DNA of 64,000 nt from Myxococcaceae bacterium (GTDB lineage Bacteria > Myxococcota_A > UBA9160), in assembly GCA_905339255.1 (NCBI GenBank), contig CAJPFO010000058.1, positions 22,971-86,970 of the forward strand, written 5' to 3'. The notes below the pieces were generated by a model. The model ran no database searches. It was not told the origin of the DNA and worked only from the letters and a program-made list of their open reading frames with translations. Both the position numbers and the translations under genes were made by a program. This document shows, piece by piece, positions 35,405 through 45,253 of this stretch (the stretch's first letter is position 1; every line of letters begins with the position of its first letter).

Positions 35405-36131
35405 GCGGTCGCGACGCAAAGCCCCGCCGCAGCAGCGGCGGCGCAAGAGGCGATCCCTCGTGCGTCTCGCGGGCCGGATCGCGGTCGGCGTCCTGCTCGC
35501 GACCGTCGTCCCGATCGTGGCCCTCCGCTTCGTCGACCCCCCGACGACGGCCTTCATGATCCGCTACCGCGTGGCCTCGCTCTTCGAGAACTCGCCGCCG
35601 CTCGCTCACGAGTGGGTCGATTGGGACGGGATCTCGCCGAGCGCGAAGCTCGCCGTGATCGCTTCCGAGGACCAGAAGTTCACGACGCACCGCGGATTCG
35701 ACGTCGATTCGATCCGGGAGGCGTGGCGCCAGAGCGAGAAGGGGCGGCGCCTTCGAGGCGCGAGCACGATCTCGCAGCAGCTCGCGAAGAATCTCTTCCT
35801 CTGGCCGGGACGGAGTTGGCTCCGCAAGGGGCTCGAAACCTGGCTCACGGTCTGGATCGAGGCGCTTTGGCCCAAACGCCGCATCCTCGAGGTGTACCTG
35901 AACGTCGTCGAGTTCGGGCCCGGCGTCTTCGGCGTCGGTGCCGCAGCCGAGCACTTCTTCGAGCGCCCGGCTTCGAGGCTCACCCGCGGCCAGGCCGCGC
36001 TGCTCGCGGCCGTGCTCCCGAACCCCCGGCGCTTCCGGGTCGATCGACCCTCGGGCTACGTTCGCGCGCGCGCCGCGTGGATCGAGATCCAGATGCGAAG
36101 GCTCGGCCCCGCCACACTCGACGGTTTGTGA
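35346..36131 (+). CDS. mtgA: Monofunctional peptidoglycan glycosyltransferase
   Basis: 261 residues. A basic cytoplasmic N-terminus (1-36) precedes one membrane helix (about 39-60), then a GT51 transglycosylase domain with the catalytic Glu in [38 protein letters not shown] and [22 protein letters not shown]. It polymerises lipid II into glycan strands in the periplasm. No transpeptidase domain follows, and length fits MtgA. The start is uncertain: ATG 35346 overlaps ppnP by 59 bases, whereas a GTG at 35460 directly before the helix is an alternative. Confidence 0.92.
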   Translation: MPASESVPPGTARISASTAERSRRKAPPQQRRRKRRSLVRLAGRIAVGVLLATVVPIVALRFVDPPTTAFMIRYRVASLFENSPPLAHEWVDWDGISPSAKLAVIASEDQKFTTHRGFDVDSIREAWRQSEKGRRLRGASTISQQLAKNLFLWPGRSWLRKGLETWLTVWIEALWPKRRILEVYLNVVEFGPGVFGVGAAAEHFFERPASRLTRGQAALLAAVLPNPRRFRVDRPSGYVRARAAWIEIQMRRLGPATLDGL

Positions 36132-36134
36132 GGG

Positions 36135-37166
36135 CTATCGGCGCACGAAGCGGTAGTGCGCGATCCCCCATTCGTCGCCTGCATGGAAGCCGAACATCTC
36201 GGCGCACGCCATGAAGAAGAGCCTCCAGCGACCGAGCCAGCGCGCCGCGTCCTTCTTTCCATACACGCTCGCGAGCGCCGTCTTCGCCGCCTCGCGATGC
36301 GCGTCGAGTCTTGCGAGCCAGGCGTTGGCCGTCTTCTCGTAGTGGAGCCCCGAGACCCTCCAGCGCTCCTCGAGGACGAGATCGCGCTGGAAATGGAGCA
36401 GCAGCGCCTCGGAGGGCATGAGCCCCCCCGTGAAGAAGTTCCGCGCCATCCAGTCTCCGCGACCGGCGTCCTCGAAGGGGTAGCCATGGTGACGGTGCGC
36501 GAAGACGTGGACGAAGAGCCGGCCTCGAGGTCGGAGCCACGACGCGATCCGGGAGAAGAGGAGTTCGTGGTTCCGGACGTGCTCGAGCATCTCGACCGTG
36601 ACCACGCGATCGAAACTCGCGTCCGGCTCGAAGTCGTTGATGTCGGCGGTGAGCACGCGGACGTTTCCGATCCCGGCGCGCTTCGCCTTCTCCTCGATGA
36701 AGGCGCGCTGGCTCGCCGAGTTCGAGACGGCGGTGATCCGGCTCGTGGGAAAGCGCTCGGCCATCCACAGCGTGAGCGATCCCCAACCGCAGCCGAGATC
36801 GAGGATCTCCTGCCCGGCGTCCAAGCAGGCGCGCTCTGCGGTCAGCGCGAGCATGGCTTCCTCGGCCGCGTCGAGGTCGCGTACACCGGGGGCGAAGAGC
36901 GAGCCGCTGTATTTGAGGCGTCGGCCGAGGACGTTCTCGAAGAAGGCCGCCGGCACCTCGTAGTGTTGCCGGTTGGCGAGGTCGGGGACGAGCGCCACGG
37001 GGCTTTTCCGCAACGCCGCGACGAGGTCGTGCTCGGCGCCTGCGACGCTCCGGCGATCCTTCGCACGCTCCTCGCGAAGTCGCGTCCGGACGAGCGCCCG
37101 GATCGCGAGCCGGACGATCGCGTCCGGAAAGACGCCGCGCTCGGCCAGATCGACGACGCGATCCAT
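36135..37166 (-). CDS. SAM-dependent methyltransferase of the cyclopropane-fatty-acid synthase family
   Basis: 343 residues. NRQHYEVPAAFFENVLGRRLKYSGSLF precedes motif I ILDLGCGWGSLTLW and the post-motif VTVEMLEHVRN. The NFFTGGLMPS, HYEKTANAWL and C-terminal RWRLFFMACAEMFG blocks are closest to the coclaurine-N-methyltransferase-like branch of this family, rather than to classical CFA synthase (about 380-420 residues, with a lipid-binding N-terminus). Substrate is therefore unassigned; lipid cyclopropanation and small-molecule N-methylation are both possible. It is only 7 bases downstream of the fumarase gene. Confidence 0.82.
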   Translation of the reverse strand: MDRVVDLAERGVFPDAIVRLAIRALVRTRLREERAKDRRSVAGAEHDLVAALRKSPVALVPDLANRQHYEVPAAFFENVLGRRLKYSGSLFAPGVRDLDAAEEAMLALTAERACLDAGQEILDLGCGWGSLTLWMAERFPTSRITAVSNSASQRAFIEEKAKRAGIGNVRVLTADINDFEPDASFDRVVTVEMLEHVRNHELLFSRIASWLRPRGRLFVHVFAHRHHGYPFEDAGRGDWMARNFFTGGLMPSEALLLHFQRDLVLEERWRVSGLHYEKTANAWLARLDAHREAAKTALASVYGKKDAARWLGRWRLFFMACAEMFGFHAGDEWGIAHYRFVRR

Positions 37167-37173
37167 GGCGCGG

Positions 37174-38784
37174 TCAGAGCCCCGCGAAGAAGTCGTTGCC
37201 CTTGTCGTCGACCACGATGAACGCCGGGAAGTCCTCGACCTCGATGCGGAAGATCGCCTCCATCCCGAGCTCGGGGTACTCGATCACGTCGACCTTCCGG
37301 ATGCAATCGCGGGCGAGGATCGCCGCCGGGCCGCCGATGCTGCCGAGGTAGAAGCCACCGTGCTTCTGGCACGCCTGCGCGACGGCCTTCGAGCGGTTTC
37401 CCTTCGCGAGCGTCACGAAGCTTCCGCCGTGCTGCATGAAGAGGTCGACGTAGGAGTCCATCCGCCCCGCCGTCGTCGGCCCGAACGATCCCGACGCGAA
37501 CCCGTTCGGGGTCTTCGCCGGACCGGCGTAGTAGATCGGATGGTCCTTCACGAACTGCGGAAGCCCCTCGCCCCGATCGATCCGTTCCTTCAATTTCGCG
37601 TGCGCGATGTCCCTCGCGACGATCATCGGCCCCGAGAGCGAGACACGGGTCTTGATCGGGTAGCGCGAAAGGGTCGCGCGGATCTCGCTCATCGGCCGAC
37701 GGAGGTCGATCCAGACGACCTCTCCCTGCAGCTCCTCGGGAGTGGTGTCGGGGAAGTACTTCGCGGGGTTCGTCTCGAGCTGCTCGAGGAAAACGCCCTC
37801 GCGCGTGATCTTGCCGGCGACCTGGCGGTCGGCCGAGCAGGAGACGCCGATCCCCACCGGGCACGAGGCGCCGTGGCGGGGAAGCCGGATCACACGGACG
37901 TCGTGGCAGAAGTACTTGCCGCCGAACTGGGCGCCGATCCCGGTTTTCTGCGCGAGCTCGAGGACCTTCGCTTCGAGCTCGACGTCGCGGATCGCGTGGC
38001 CGAGCCGGTTTCCCGACGAAGGCAGTCCGTCGAGCGCGCGACAGCTCGCGAGCTTCACGGTCTTGAGCGTCATCTCGGCCGAGGTCCCGCCGACGACGAT
38101 CGCCAGGTGGTATGGCGGACACGCGGCGGTTCCGAGCGTACGGATCTTCTGATCGATGAAGGCGAGCAGCGACTTCGGATTGAGAAGCGCCTTCGTCTCC
38201 TGGTAGAGGAACGTCTTGTTTGCGGAGCCGCCGCCCTTGGTGACGAAGAGGAAGCGGTACTCGTCCCCGTCGTCGGCGTAGAGATCGATCTGCGCCGGGA
38301 GATTCGTGCCGGTGTTCACCTCGTCGTACATGTCGAGCGGTGCGACTTGCGAGTAGCGGAGGTTCGTCTCCGTGTAGGTCTTGAAGATCCCCCGCGCGAG
38401 CGCCTCTTCGTCGTGGCCTCCGGTGAAGACGTACTGCCCCTTCTTCCCCATCACGATCGCGGTGCCGGTGTCCTGACACGACGGGAGCACCATGCCGGCC
38501 GAGACGTTCGCGTTCTGCAACATGTTCCTCGCGACGAAGCGATCGTTGTCGGAGGCCTCGGGGTCGTCGAGGATGGCCCGGAGCTGCGCGAGATGCCCGG
38601 GACGAAACAGGTGCGAGACGTCCCGGATCGCGTTTGCGGCGAGGCGTGTGAGGGCCTCCGGCTCGACGTCGAGGGTCGGCTGCCCCCGGTAGCTTCCCGT
38701 CGAGACGAACTCCCGCGTGAGCTCGCGCCAGGGCGTCGTGTCGGGGGCGAGCGGGAACATCTTCTGGAACTCGAACTCGGGCAT
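37174..38784 (-). CDS. Class I fumarate hydratase (iron-sulfur)
   Basis: 536 residues, single chain fumarase of the TCA cycle (fumarate to malate) that uses a [4Fe-4S] cluster. Cluster cysteines are visible in [23 protein letters not shown] and [25 protein letters not shown] and the C-terminal domain with [19 protein letters not shown] complete the family. An ATG at 38784 with GAGGAG upstream is chosen. A promoter-like TAATCT (38818-38813) precedes it. It is followed by the methyltransferase gene. The oxygen-sensitive enzyme class is notable in an organism with aerobic oxidase genes, though common. Confidence 0.94.
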   Translation of the reverse strand: MPEFEFQKMFPLAPDTTPWRELTREFVSTGSYRGQPTLDVEPEALTRLAANAIRDVSHLFRPGHLAQLRAILDDPEASDNDRFVARNMLQNANVSAGMVLPSCQDTGTAIVMGKKGQYVFTGGHDEEALARGIFKTYTETNLRYSQVAPLDMYDEVNTGTNLPAQIDLYADDGDEYRFLFVTKGGGSANKTFLYQETKALLNPKSLLAFIDQKIRTLGTAACPPYHLAIVVGGTSAEMTLKTVKLASCRALDGLPSSGNRLGHAIRDVELEAKVLELAQKTGIGAQFGGKYFCHDVRVIRLPRHGASCPVGIGVSCSADRQVAGKITREGVFLEQLETNPAKYFPDTTPEELQGEVVWIDLRRPMSEIRATLSRYPIKTRVSLSGPMIVARDIAHAKLKERIDRGEGLPQFVKDHPIYYAGPAKTPNGFASGSFGPTTAGRMDSYVDLFMQHGGSFVTLAKGNRSKAVAQACQKHGGFYLGSIGGPAAILARDCIRKVDVIEYPELGMEAIFRIEVEDFPAFIVVDDKGNDFFAGL

Positions 38785-38897
38785 GGTCTCCTCGCACTCG
38801 GCTGGGAAGGAGAGATTAGCCGGACGGCGCCGACTCGACCCGCGATCGCCCACCGGCCGCGGCGCGGATCGGCCCCCGAAGCGCCGCCTCCCATCGA

Positions 38898-38911
38898 GGG
38901 TCGATCTCCTA
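38898..38911 (-). repeat. Degenerate stop-linked palindromic repeat, copy E (left arm)
   Basis: Reading leftward, TAGGAGATCGACCC starts with the stop codon of the rfaE2-type gene (38911-38909) and matches the first 14 bases of copies A and B exactly. The right arm is not clearly conserved. It lies in the gap before the fumarase gene. Confidence 0.5.
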
Positions 38912-39403
38912 GCGCCGCCGAGTGGCGCCGGCGATCCGCTCGACGATCGCCGTGGTGCGGATCCCCGGCACCTCGGCGAGCCGCGTGACGCGGCCGCCGC
39001 GAGCGAGGACGTCTTCGCGGCCGACGATCGCGTCGAGCGACCAGTCTCCGCCCTTCGCCAGCACGTCGGGTCCGATCGCGCGGATGAGCCGCAAGGGGGT
39101 GTCCTCCCGGAAGATCACGACCCAGTCGACCGAGGTGAGTGCGGCCAGGACCTCCGCGCGTTGGCGCGCGGGGACGAGGGGACGTGCGGGCCCCTTCAAG
39201 CGGCGCACACTCGCATCGGAGTTGATCCCGACGACGAGCACGTCACCGAGGCCTCGTGCCTGTTCGAGGCTTCGAACGTGTCCGACGTGCAGCAGATCGA
39301 AGCAACCGTTCGTGAAGACGATTCGCCGCCCCGCGCGCCGTTCGCGACGAACGGCGCGCACGACCGCCTCGATCGACACGACCTTGTGTCGAGCTGCCTT
39401 CAC
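38909..39403 (-). CDS. rfaE2: Heptose-1-phosphate adenylyltransferase (RfaE2/HldE-like)
   Basis: 164 residues, nucleotidyltransferase of the cytidylyltransferase-like superfamily. The N-terminal [21 protein letters not shown] contains the HxGH ATP motif; [32 protein letters not shown] and TTAIVERI complete the RfaE2 domain. It would convert D-glycero-D-manno-heptose 1-phosphate to ADP-heptose for lipopolysaccharide core. The kinase half of HldE is absent and not in this window. The GTG start overlaps the AsmA-like stop (GTGA at 39400-39403). A glycerol-3-phosphate cytidylyltransferase role is a weaker alternative. Confidence 0.88.
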   Translation of the reverse strand: MKAARHKVVSIEAVVRAVRRERRAGRRIVFTNGCFDLLHVGHVRSLEQARGLGDVLVVGINSDASVRRLKGPARPLVPARQRAEVLAALTSVDWVVIFREDTPLRLIRAIGPDVLAKGGDWSLDAIVGREDVLARGGRVTRLAEVPGIRTTAIVERIAGATRRR

Positions 39404-42099
39404 GATCCGCCTCCCGGGAGCACCGCTCCCGCGGCGGGGGATGCCACGGCAGGCGGGCTCGGCGCGGGCCCGGAAAGCGCCTCCTGCACCGCCAGGATGC
39501 CGCGTCGGACGAAGGCGGGAACGTCCTCGATCAAGAAGGTCGCCGGTCCGAGCGCCACCGTCTTGGCGGGAATGAGCCCCGCCGTCGGGCTTTCCCACGA
39601 ACCCCTGAGCTCGAACCAAGTGCCGAAGAGGCTCCGATCCGGACCGAGCACGATGCGCGAGACGACGGGGATCCAGCCGATCAGCTGATCGAGCGGGCGC
39701 AAGAAGAAGCAGCCGACGACGGCTTCGAGGCGACTCGGCGTCTCGCGCAAGTCGATCTCTCCCGAGAGCGCGAGGCGAAGGTCGGGGCTCTCGAGCGTGA
39801 TGCTCCTTTGCGTCGAGAGGAGGCCTCCCTCGAGCGAGAGCTCGGCGTCGATCTCTTCGAAGCGGATCCCGCGCGCCGATCCGAAGGGATTGAACGTCGT
39901 GCTCGCTTTCGCGATCGCGAGGAGCACGGGAAGCTCGATGCCGAGTTCGCCGTGCGCGGCATTGACGTGGATCGTTCCGTCGAGGCTTCGCAGCGGGTCG
40001 ACTCCCGGCCGAAGCTCGCCGCGGAGGCGGGCCGAGAGGTCGAGCGCTCCCGACGCTTCGACGGGATCGTCCGAGAGCAGGGCGAGGACGTCGGAGACCC
40101 TCGCTTGCGAGAGTTCCACGTGGATTTCGGCCGGCACGGCGTCGTTCCGGCCGAGGTCGAGGCGCGCGTCGCCCCCGGTTCGACCCGGGGCATCGGTCTC
40201 GCCGCGAGCGTCGAAGAGCAGGAGCCGCGTTCCCGAGACGTCGAAGCCGGCACCGATCGCGCGCAACGCGAGCCCGGGCGCCGGCGGACGCTCGATGCGG
40301 AAGCGACCGCGAGCGACCGCTCCGGCCGAGGTCGCGGCTTCGCGCAGCGAGGCTTCGCTCGCGTGCACTTCGAGTTCGGCCCGTCCCGGAGTTCCGGTCT
40401 CGATCAGGCCGGTCACGCGAATCGGAACGCCTCCGAAGGTTCCCTCCGCGCGCTCGATCCGCACGCCTCCGGCGATCGGCGCGAGCCGGGCTCGAAGCTC
40501 GTGGACCGGACGGAAGAAGACGGGATGCAGGAGCCAGTCGGCCTCGAGTTCGAGCGAGGACCAATGCAGGGAGCTCTCCTCGCTCTGGTCCGGGGCGAGA
40601 AGTTCCTGGAGGACGTGGAGACCCGGCAGCGGGGAAACCTCCGGAACCGGAGCGGAGGCCGCTCGCAGCAGGTGTGAAATCCCTTCGAAGCGCAGCTCGA
40701 GACGCGGGAGCGCGGTTTCGCCGACGCGTCCCTCGAGCCCCGAGACCTCGAGCGTGTCGGGCCCGCTCAGCCGCGCGAAGCCCGACGACGCGACGACGGG
40801 ATCGTCGATCTCGGGCTCGAGCACGAGATCCTCGATCCGCGCGGCGAGCGTCACTCCTTCCGGGAGAAGCCCGCCGCCTCCCTCGAAGACCTCCTCGATC
40901 CGCTCGAGAGTCGCGTTGCCGGAGAGCGAGACGTCGGCCAGGCGTCCTCGCGAGAGCGAGCGACCCGCGCGATCGAGCCCGCCGCGTGCGCGGCTCGGGA
41001 GCCATGCGCCGAGCGTCGCGAGTCCGCGCTCTTCGAGCACGCCGAGCGAGACCGCGAAGCGAAGCGTGACGTCCGGTCGGATCCCGCCGCGAAGTTCTGC
41101 TTCGATCGCGAGGTCGAGCCCATCTGCGCGAAGTGTTGCGCCGGGCTCGATGCGGGTCGCGCCACTTTCGAGTCGCAGCGTGCCGTCGAAGCCGACCGAT
41201 CCGATTCGGATCGGTTCCGAATCCGGAGTCTCGAAGCGCGCACCCTCGACCCGCACGTCGAGCGCGAGCGCGGTGGCGGCGTCTGCGGGGTGGGAGAGGC
41301 CGAGTGTCCCCGAGACGACGCCCTCGACCGAGAGGCCGGCCGCGAGCGCCTCGGACGCCGGCCGCAGCCGATCGAGAGGAAAGTCCGTCGCTGCGAGTTC
41401 GAAGCTCGGCAGCCCGTCGTCGCTCGCGACCGATTCGATCGAGAAGCGCGCGGGCGGGCGCCCCGGATTGCGGAGCCTTCCCGAGACCACGAGGCGTCCC
41501 GGCTCGAGCCAGCGGCGCTCGCGAAGCAGGATCTCGAGGTCCTCGGCCTCGTAGCGCGCGGGGGCGCCGGCGACCTGCGCGGCACGATCGACGACCAGGA
41601 GCGAGCCGGAGCGCACTTCGATCATGGGAGCCGGAAGGCCCGTCGCGAAGAGGCGCCCGAGGACGACCGCCGGACTCTCGAGCCCCGGGGAGAGCAGCGG
41701 CGGTTCGAAGCGTCCGTCCCGCTCGCGGACGAGCGCGAGCCGGACTCGATCGAGGCCGAGCGAAGCGAAGCGGATCCGTCCCGAGAGGAGCGAGACCGGG
41801 TCGAGGGGGGCGTCGATGCGCTCGGCGCGCAGGGCGGCCGCTTCGCCCTCGCCATACGCCTCGAGTCCTTCGGCCTGGATGGCGAGATCGGGGATGCCGA
41901 AGACGCGAGGATGCGAGACCAGGAGTCGCGCGCTCGCCACCCGGACCGGGGCTCCGAGCGCCCTCGAGAGCGCCGCCTCGACGGCCTCGTGCAGCTCGCG
42001 GGGGGCCATGCGGCTCGCGATGCCGGCTCCCACGGCGGCGGCGGCGGCGAAGAGCAGCGCCCCGCCGAGGACCCGCAATAGGGCTCGTCGCAACGGCAC
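39400..42099 (-). CDS. AsmA-like envelope protein
   Basis: About 899 residues from a GTG at 42099 (an alternative in-frame start lies up to 42213). One N-terminal membrane anchor (about 4-28) is followed by a long beta-rich repeat array with segments such as RIDAPLDPVSLLSGRIRFASLGLDRV and ISGT/VEGxxSGTL blocks typical of AsmA/YhdP-type proteins. The C-terminal AsmA domain includes VNAAHGELGIELPVLLAIAKASTTFNPFGSARGIRFEEIDAELSLEGGLL and a SLEAVVGCFFLRPLDQLIGWIPVVSRIVLG tail. Such proteins are proposed to carry phospholipid between membranes. Coupled to the adenylyltransferase gene, so an outer-membrane biogenesis role is likely. Confidence 0.82.
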   Translation of the reverse strand: MPLRRALLRVLGGALLFAAAAAVGAGIASRMAPRELHEAVEAALSRALGAPVRVASARLLVSHPRVFGIPDLAIQAEGLEAYGEGEAAALRAERIDAPLDPVSLLSGRIRFASLGLDRVRLALVRERDGRFEPPLLSPGLESPAVVLGRLFATGLPAPMIEVRSGSLLVVDRAAQVAGAPARYEAEDLEILLRERRWLEPGRLVVSGRLRNPGRPPARFSIESVASDDGLPSFELAATDFPLDRLRPASEALAAGLSVEGVVSGTLGLSHPADAATALALDVRVEGARFETPDSEPIRIGSVGFDGTLRLESGATRIEPGATLRADGLDLAIEAELRGGIRPDVTLRFAVSLGVLEERGLATLGAWLPSRARGGLDRAGRSLSRGRLADVSLSGNATLERIEEVFEGGGGLLPEGVTLAARIEDLVLEPEIDDPVVASSGFARLSGPDTLEVSGLEGRVGETALPRLELRFEGISHLLRAASAPVPEVSPLPGLHVLQELLAPDQSEESSLHWSSLELEADWLLHPVFFRPVHELRARLAPIAGGVRIERAEGTFGGVPIRVTGLIETGTPGRAELEVHASEASLREAATSAGAVARGRFRIERPPAPGLALRAIGAGFDVSGTRLLLFDARGETDAPGRTGGDARLDLGRNDAVPAEIHVELSQARVSDVLALLSDDPVEASGALDLSARLRGELRPGVDPLRSLDGTIHVNAAHGELGIELPVLLAIAKASTTFNPFGSARGIRFEEIDAELSLEGGLLSTQRSITLESPDLRLALSGEIDLRETPSRLEAVVGCFFLRPLDQLIGWIPVVSRIVLGPDRSLFGTWFELRGSWESPTAGLIPAKTVALGPATFLIEDVPAFVRRGILAVQEALSGPAPSPPAVASPAAGAVLPGGGS

Positions 42100-42505
42100 C
42101 CCCAATCTTTCGAGGGTAGGAAACCGCCTCGGGGATCGCACCGACGCCGGCCGGCGTCGAGCGCGCGGGGTGGCGGCAGCGAAGACGCGCCGCGCCGGCG
42201 GGAGTGCCCGCATCGGAGCGGCAGGCCGGGCTCCGGGGGTGCGCGGCGCGGGCGCGGAGCCCGGGCTTTTCGAGACATGAAACTTGGGTTCAAGGAACGG
42301 TCATGTACATGCGGGACGCCTTCCATGTCGGGGCGCCCCAAGGGCTTGCGGGCGTTCCTCCCGGCAACCCCCGTCGAAGCTCGGGGAAAGACTGTAACTC
42401 CTCATGAACGCTAAAGAAATCCTTCGCTGTACCGAACCCATCACGGGAACCGCGGAGTCGTTCGGAGCCACCGCGGAGCGGCGGGCGAAAAGGGAGCACG
42501 ACGGC
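42100..42505. other. Gene-free intergenic region with palindrome
   Basis: No convincing coding region lies here, apart from possible 5' extensions of the two flanking divergent genes (AsmA-like to 42213; XRE regulator from ATG 42404). A perfect 18-bp palindrome, CGACGCCGG then CCGGCGTCG, occupies 42142-42159. The A/T-richer part near 42280-42315 (TTGGGT, 16 bases, TACATG) could hold a weak promoter for the regulator, giving a leader of about 190 bases. Short inverted repeats (CATGTACATG near 42301, GGGGCGCCCC near 42330) occur but no known riboswitch was recognised. Confidence 0.5.
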
Positions 42506-42772
42506 ATGGACACGAAGGACCAGAACCACCCGAGCAACCGCGTGCGCGAGCTTCGGGAGAACCGCCTGATGACGCAGGCGCAACTCGCCCGCAAGGCCAA
42601 GGTCGCCCTGCGCACGATCCACAGCGTGGAGAAGGGCATGAACTGCCGCATGGACACCAAGCGCAAGATCCTGCTCGCGCTCGGCATGCGCTTCGAAGAC
42701 AAGGATTACGTCTTCCCCCCGCTTCATGGCCGCTCGCACTCGATGCTGCCCGGGGAGCCGACGACGCACTGA
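42506..42772 (+). CDS. XRE-family helix-turn-helix regulator
   Basis: 88 residues. NRVRELRENRLMTQAQLARKAKVALRTIHSVEKGMNCRMDTKRKILLALGM is a Cro/CI helix-turn-helix, with the RMDTKRKIL ending found in a conserved group of regulators in deltaproteobacterial genomes. The ATG at 42506 has AAAGGGAG upstream; a longer version from 42404 would add 34 low-complexity residues. It lies 27 bases ahead of ptsP, so the two probably form a unit. The target genes are unknown. Confidence 0.85.
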   Translation: MDTKDQNHPSNRVRELRENRLMTQAQLARKAKVALRTIHSVEKGMNCRMDTKRKILLALGMRFEDKDYVFPPLHGRSHSMLPGEPTTH

Positions 42773-42799
42773 TCCGGGTCGCCGGCGGAGCAGCTACGC

Positions 42800-45205
42800 T
42801 TGGCGGGGCTGCTCCGTCCGCGCGAACCGGAGGCTTCCATTCCCGATCGGCTCACCGTCCTCGCCGACGTCGCAGAGATCGTCTCCCGCTCACACGACCT
42901 GCGCGAGACGCTCGGAAACGTCGTCGACCTCGTCGCGAAGAGGCTCGATGCCGACGTCTGCTCGGTCTATCTGACCGACCCGGACCTCCGGCACCTCACG
43001 CTCTGGGCGACGCGCGGCCTCTCGGCCGAGGCCGTCGGAAAGGTGAGGCTCTCGTTCACCGAGGGCCTCGTCGGGCTCGCTGCCCGCGAGAAGCGCCCGG
43101 TTGCGACGCGGCGAGCGCGCGAGCATCCCGAGTACCGCTACTTCCCGGAGACCGGCGAGGAGCGCTTCGAGTCTCTCATGGCGGCTCCGCTCATCGTTCG
43201 CGAGGCGCCGATCGGTGTGCTCGTCGTGCAGACGAAGGAGGAGCGCGACTTCGATTCGAGCGACATCGAGTTGCTCCAGACCTGCGCGCAGCTCATTGCT
43301 CCGGTGGTGATGAACGCGCGATTGCTCGACCTCGTCACCCGAAGCGACGATCAGAAGGCGCGAACGCTCGCGGATCTCGCGCTCTCGGGGCTCTCGCTCC
43401 AGGGCGAGCGCCCGCGACGGATCGATCTGCAGGGGATCCCGACCTCGCCGGGGATCGCGATCGGCCCCGTCTACCGCCTCGAGGATCCCCTCGATCTCGC
43501 CTTGGTCGAGTACGCCCCCAATCCAGATCCCACCGGCGAGGCGGCCGACCTCGAACGGGCGCTCGCGGCGGCGCGCCGCGAGCTCGACGATGTTCGCGAG
43601 GACGTCGGCGAGCGGTTCGGCCCCGAGTTCGCGGCGGTCTTCAACACGCACATCCAGATCCTCGAGGACCACGGCTTCGTCACGCGCCTCGAGCGCGCCG
43701 TCGCACAGTCTGCGAACGCGCGCGACGCCCTTCGTGAGGTGCTCGCGGCGTATCGAGAGACCTTCGAGCGGATCGAGGATCCCTACTTCCGCGAGCGTGC
43801 GCTCGACCTCGAAGACGTCGTTCGCCGCGTGATGGGGAACCTGCTCGGCGTCCGGCACAGGAACGTTCCGCTCTCGGATGGCGCGGTCGTCGTGACCGAG
43901 CACATCCTGCCGGCCCATTTCGCGCTGCTCGAAACCGAGAAGATCGCCGCGCTCGTTTCCGAGCACGGCGGAGCGACCTCGCACGGGGCGCTCTTCGCGC
44001 GCTCGCTCGAGATCCCCGCCGTCACGGGCGTCTCCGGAATCCTCGAGGCCGCGCGTCCCGGCGAGATCGCGATCGTCGACGGAGCCAGCGGCCGGGTCCA
44101 CCTCTCGCCGGATCCGGGGCTTCGCTCGGAATACGAACGCGCGCAGCACCGCTACGAGGTCGCCGTCGAGCATCTCGATGCGCTGAAGGGGCGCCCCGCC
44201 GAGACGCGCGACGGTCATCGCGTGCATCTGACGGGAAACGTCGGACTGCTGAACGACCTGCGGCTGATCGAGCGACACGGAGCCGAGGGGATCGGATTGT
44301 TCCGCACCGAGCTGCTCGCGCTCGCGCACCGCGGTTTTCCGGAAGAGGAGGAACAGGAGCGGCTCTACGACCGCGTGGCCCGACGCCTCGCGCCGCGTCC
44401 CGTCACGATCCGGACGCTCGACCTCGGCGGAGACAAGGCGCTTCCGCTCGCCGATGCCGTGGTCGAGGAGAATCCGCAGCTCGGCTGGCGCTCGATCCGG
44501 CTCATGCTCTCGCACGAGACCGCGTTCCGCGCCCAGCTGCGAGCGATCCTCCGAGCGAGCGCGAGCGGAAACGTTCGCTGTCTGCTGCCGCTCGTGTCGA
44601 ACGTCGAGGAGGTCCGGAGCGTTCACGCGATCCTCGCCGAGGAGAGGGCGGAGCTCGCTCGGCAAGCAATCGCCCACGATCCCGAGATGCCCGTCGGCGT
44701 CATGATCGAGGTTCCGTCTGCGGCGCTGATCGCCGATGCGCTCGCGCGGGAATGCGACTTCTTCAGCATCGGAACCAACGATCTCACGCAGTACACGCTC
44801 GCCGTCGACCGCGGCAACGAACGCGTCGCGAGGCTCTACGAGCCGCTCCATCCGGCGGTGCTCCAGTTGATCGACCGCAGCGTGCGAGCCGCCGGGACCC
44901 GCGGCATCCCGGTCTCGGTTTGCGGTGAGATGGCGAGCAACCCGCTCGCCGTCCCGCTCCTCGTCGGGCTCGGCCTTTCCGAGCTCTCGGGCAGTCCGAG
45001 CGCGGTGCCGGTGATGAAGGAGATCGTTCGCGCGCTCGACCGGGGCGAGGCGGCCGAGGACGTCCGGCGCGCACTGCGAGCCAGCACCGCGAGCGAGATC
45101 CGGGCGATCGCGGCCGCGCGGCTCCGACGCTCCGGCCTGCTCGAGCATCCGGAAATCGGCTCCTGGCTTCGCTCGGTCGTCGAGGCGGCCGACCGCTCCG
45201 GGTGA
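42800..45205 (+). CDS. ptsP: PEP-protein phosphotransferase with GAF domain (EI-Ntr)
   Basis: 801 residues. An N-terminal GAF domain (about 20-180) precedes the PEP-utilising enzyme body: phosphorylated His395 in EHGGATSHGALFARS, the TIM-barrel GIGLFRTELL, TIRTLDLGGDKALP, EIPSAAL-type VMIEVPSAALIAD and FSIGTNDLTQY, and the cap VCGEMASNP. It starts the nitrogen-branch phosphorelay. No HPr-like NPr or EIIA-Ntr lies nearby. The start is unusual: TTG 42800 has only a weak ribosome site, while GGAGG stands six bases before an ATT at 42838, near where the family usually begins. Confidence 0.92.
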   Translation: MAGLLRPREPEASIPDRLTVLADVAEIVSRSHDLRETLGNVVDLVAKRLDADVCSVYLTDPDLRHLTLWATRGLSAEAVGKVRLSFTEGLVGLAAREKRPVATRRAREHPEYRYFPETGEERFESLMAAPLIVREAPIGVLVVQTKEERDFDSSDIELLQTCAQLIAPVVMNARLLDLVTRSDDQKARTLADLALSGLSLQGERPRRIDLQGIPTSPGIAIGPVYRLEDPLDLALVEYAPNPDPTGEAADLERALAAARRELDDVREDVGERFGPEFAAVFNTHIQILEDHGFVTRLERAVAQSANARDALREVLAAYRETFERIEDPYFRERALDLEDVVRRVMGNLLGVRHRNVPLSDGAVVVTEHILPAHFALLETEKIAALVSEHGGATSHGALFARSLEIPAVTGVSGILEAARPGEIAIVDGASGRVHLSPDPGLRSEYERAQHRYEVAVEHLDALKGRPAETRDGHRVHLTGNVGLLNDLRLIERHGAEGIGLFRTELLALAHRGFPEEEEQERLYDRVARRLAPRPVTIRTLDLGGDKALPLADAVVEENPQLGWRSIRLMLSHETAFRAQLRAILRASASGNVRCLLPLVSNVEEVRSVHAILAEERAELARQAIAHDPEMPVGVMIEVPSAALIADALARECDFFSIGTNDLTQYTLAVDRGNERVARLYEPLHPAVLQLIDRSVRAAGTRGIPVSVCGEMASNPLAVPLLVGLGLSELSGSPSAVPVMKEIVRALDRGEAAEDVRRALRASTASEIRAIAAARLRRSGLLEHPEIGSWLRSVVEAADRSG

Positions 45206-45209
45206 AACC

Positions 45210-45240
45210 CCGAGCGCGGACGCGAGCAGCCGGCGCTCGG
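45210..45240. terminator. Bidirectional terminator-like hairpin
   Basis: CCGAGCGC (45210-45217) and GCGCTCGG (45233-45240) form a perfect 8-bp stem with a 15-base loop. It sits exactly between the converging ptsP (stop 45205) and DUF374 gene (stop 45254). A short TCCT follows on the plus strand. No long T-run. Confidence 0.45.
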
Positions 45241-45253
45241 TCCTACACTCGAC

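Noticed and set aside
42280..42320. Housekeeping promoter TTGGGT-N16-TACATG for the XRE regulator
   Set aside because: Only 3/6 matches in each box; mentioned in the region entry but not called.
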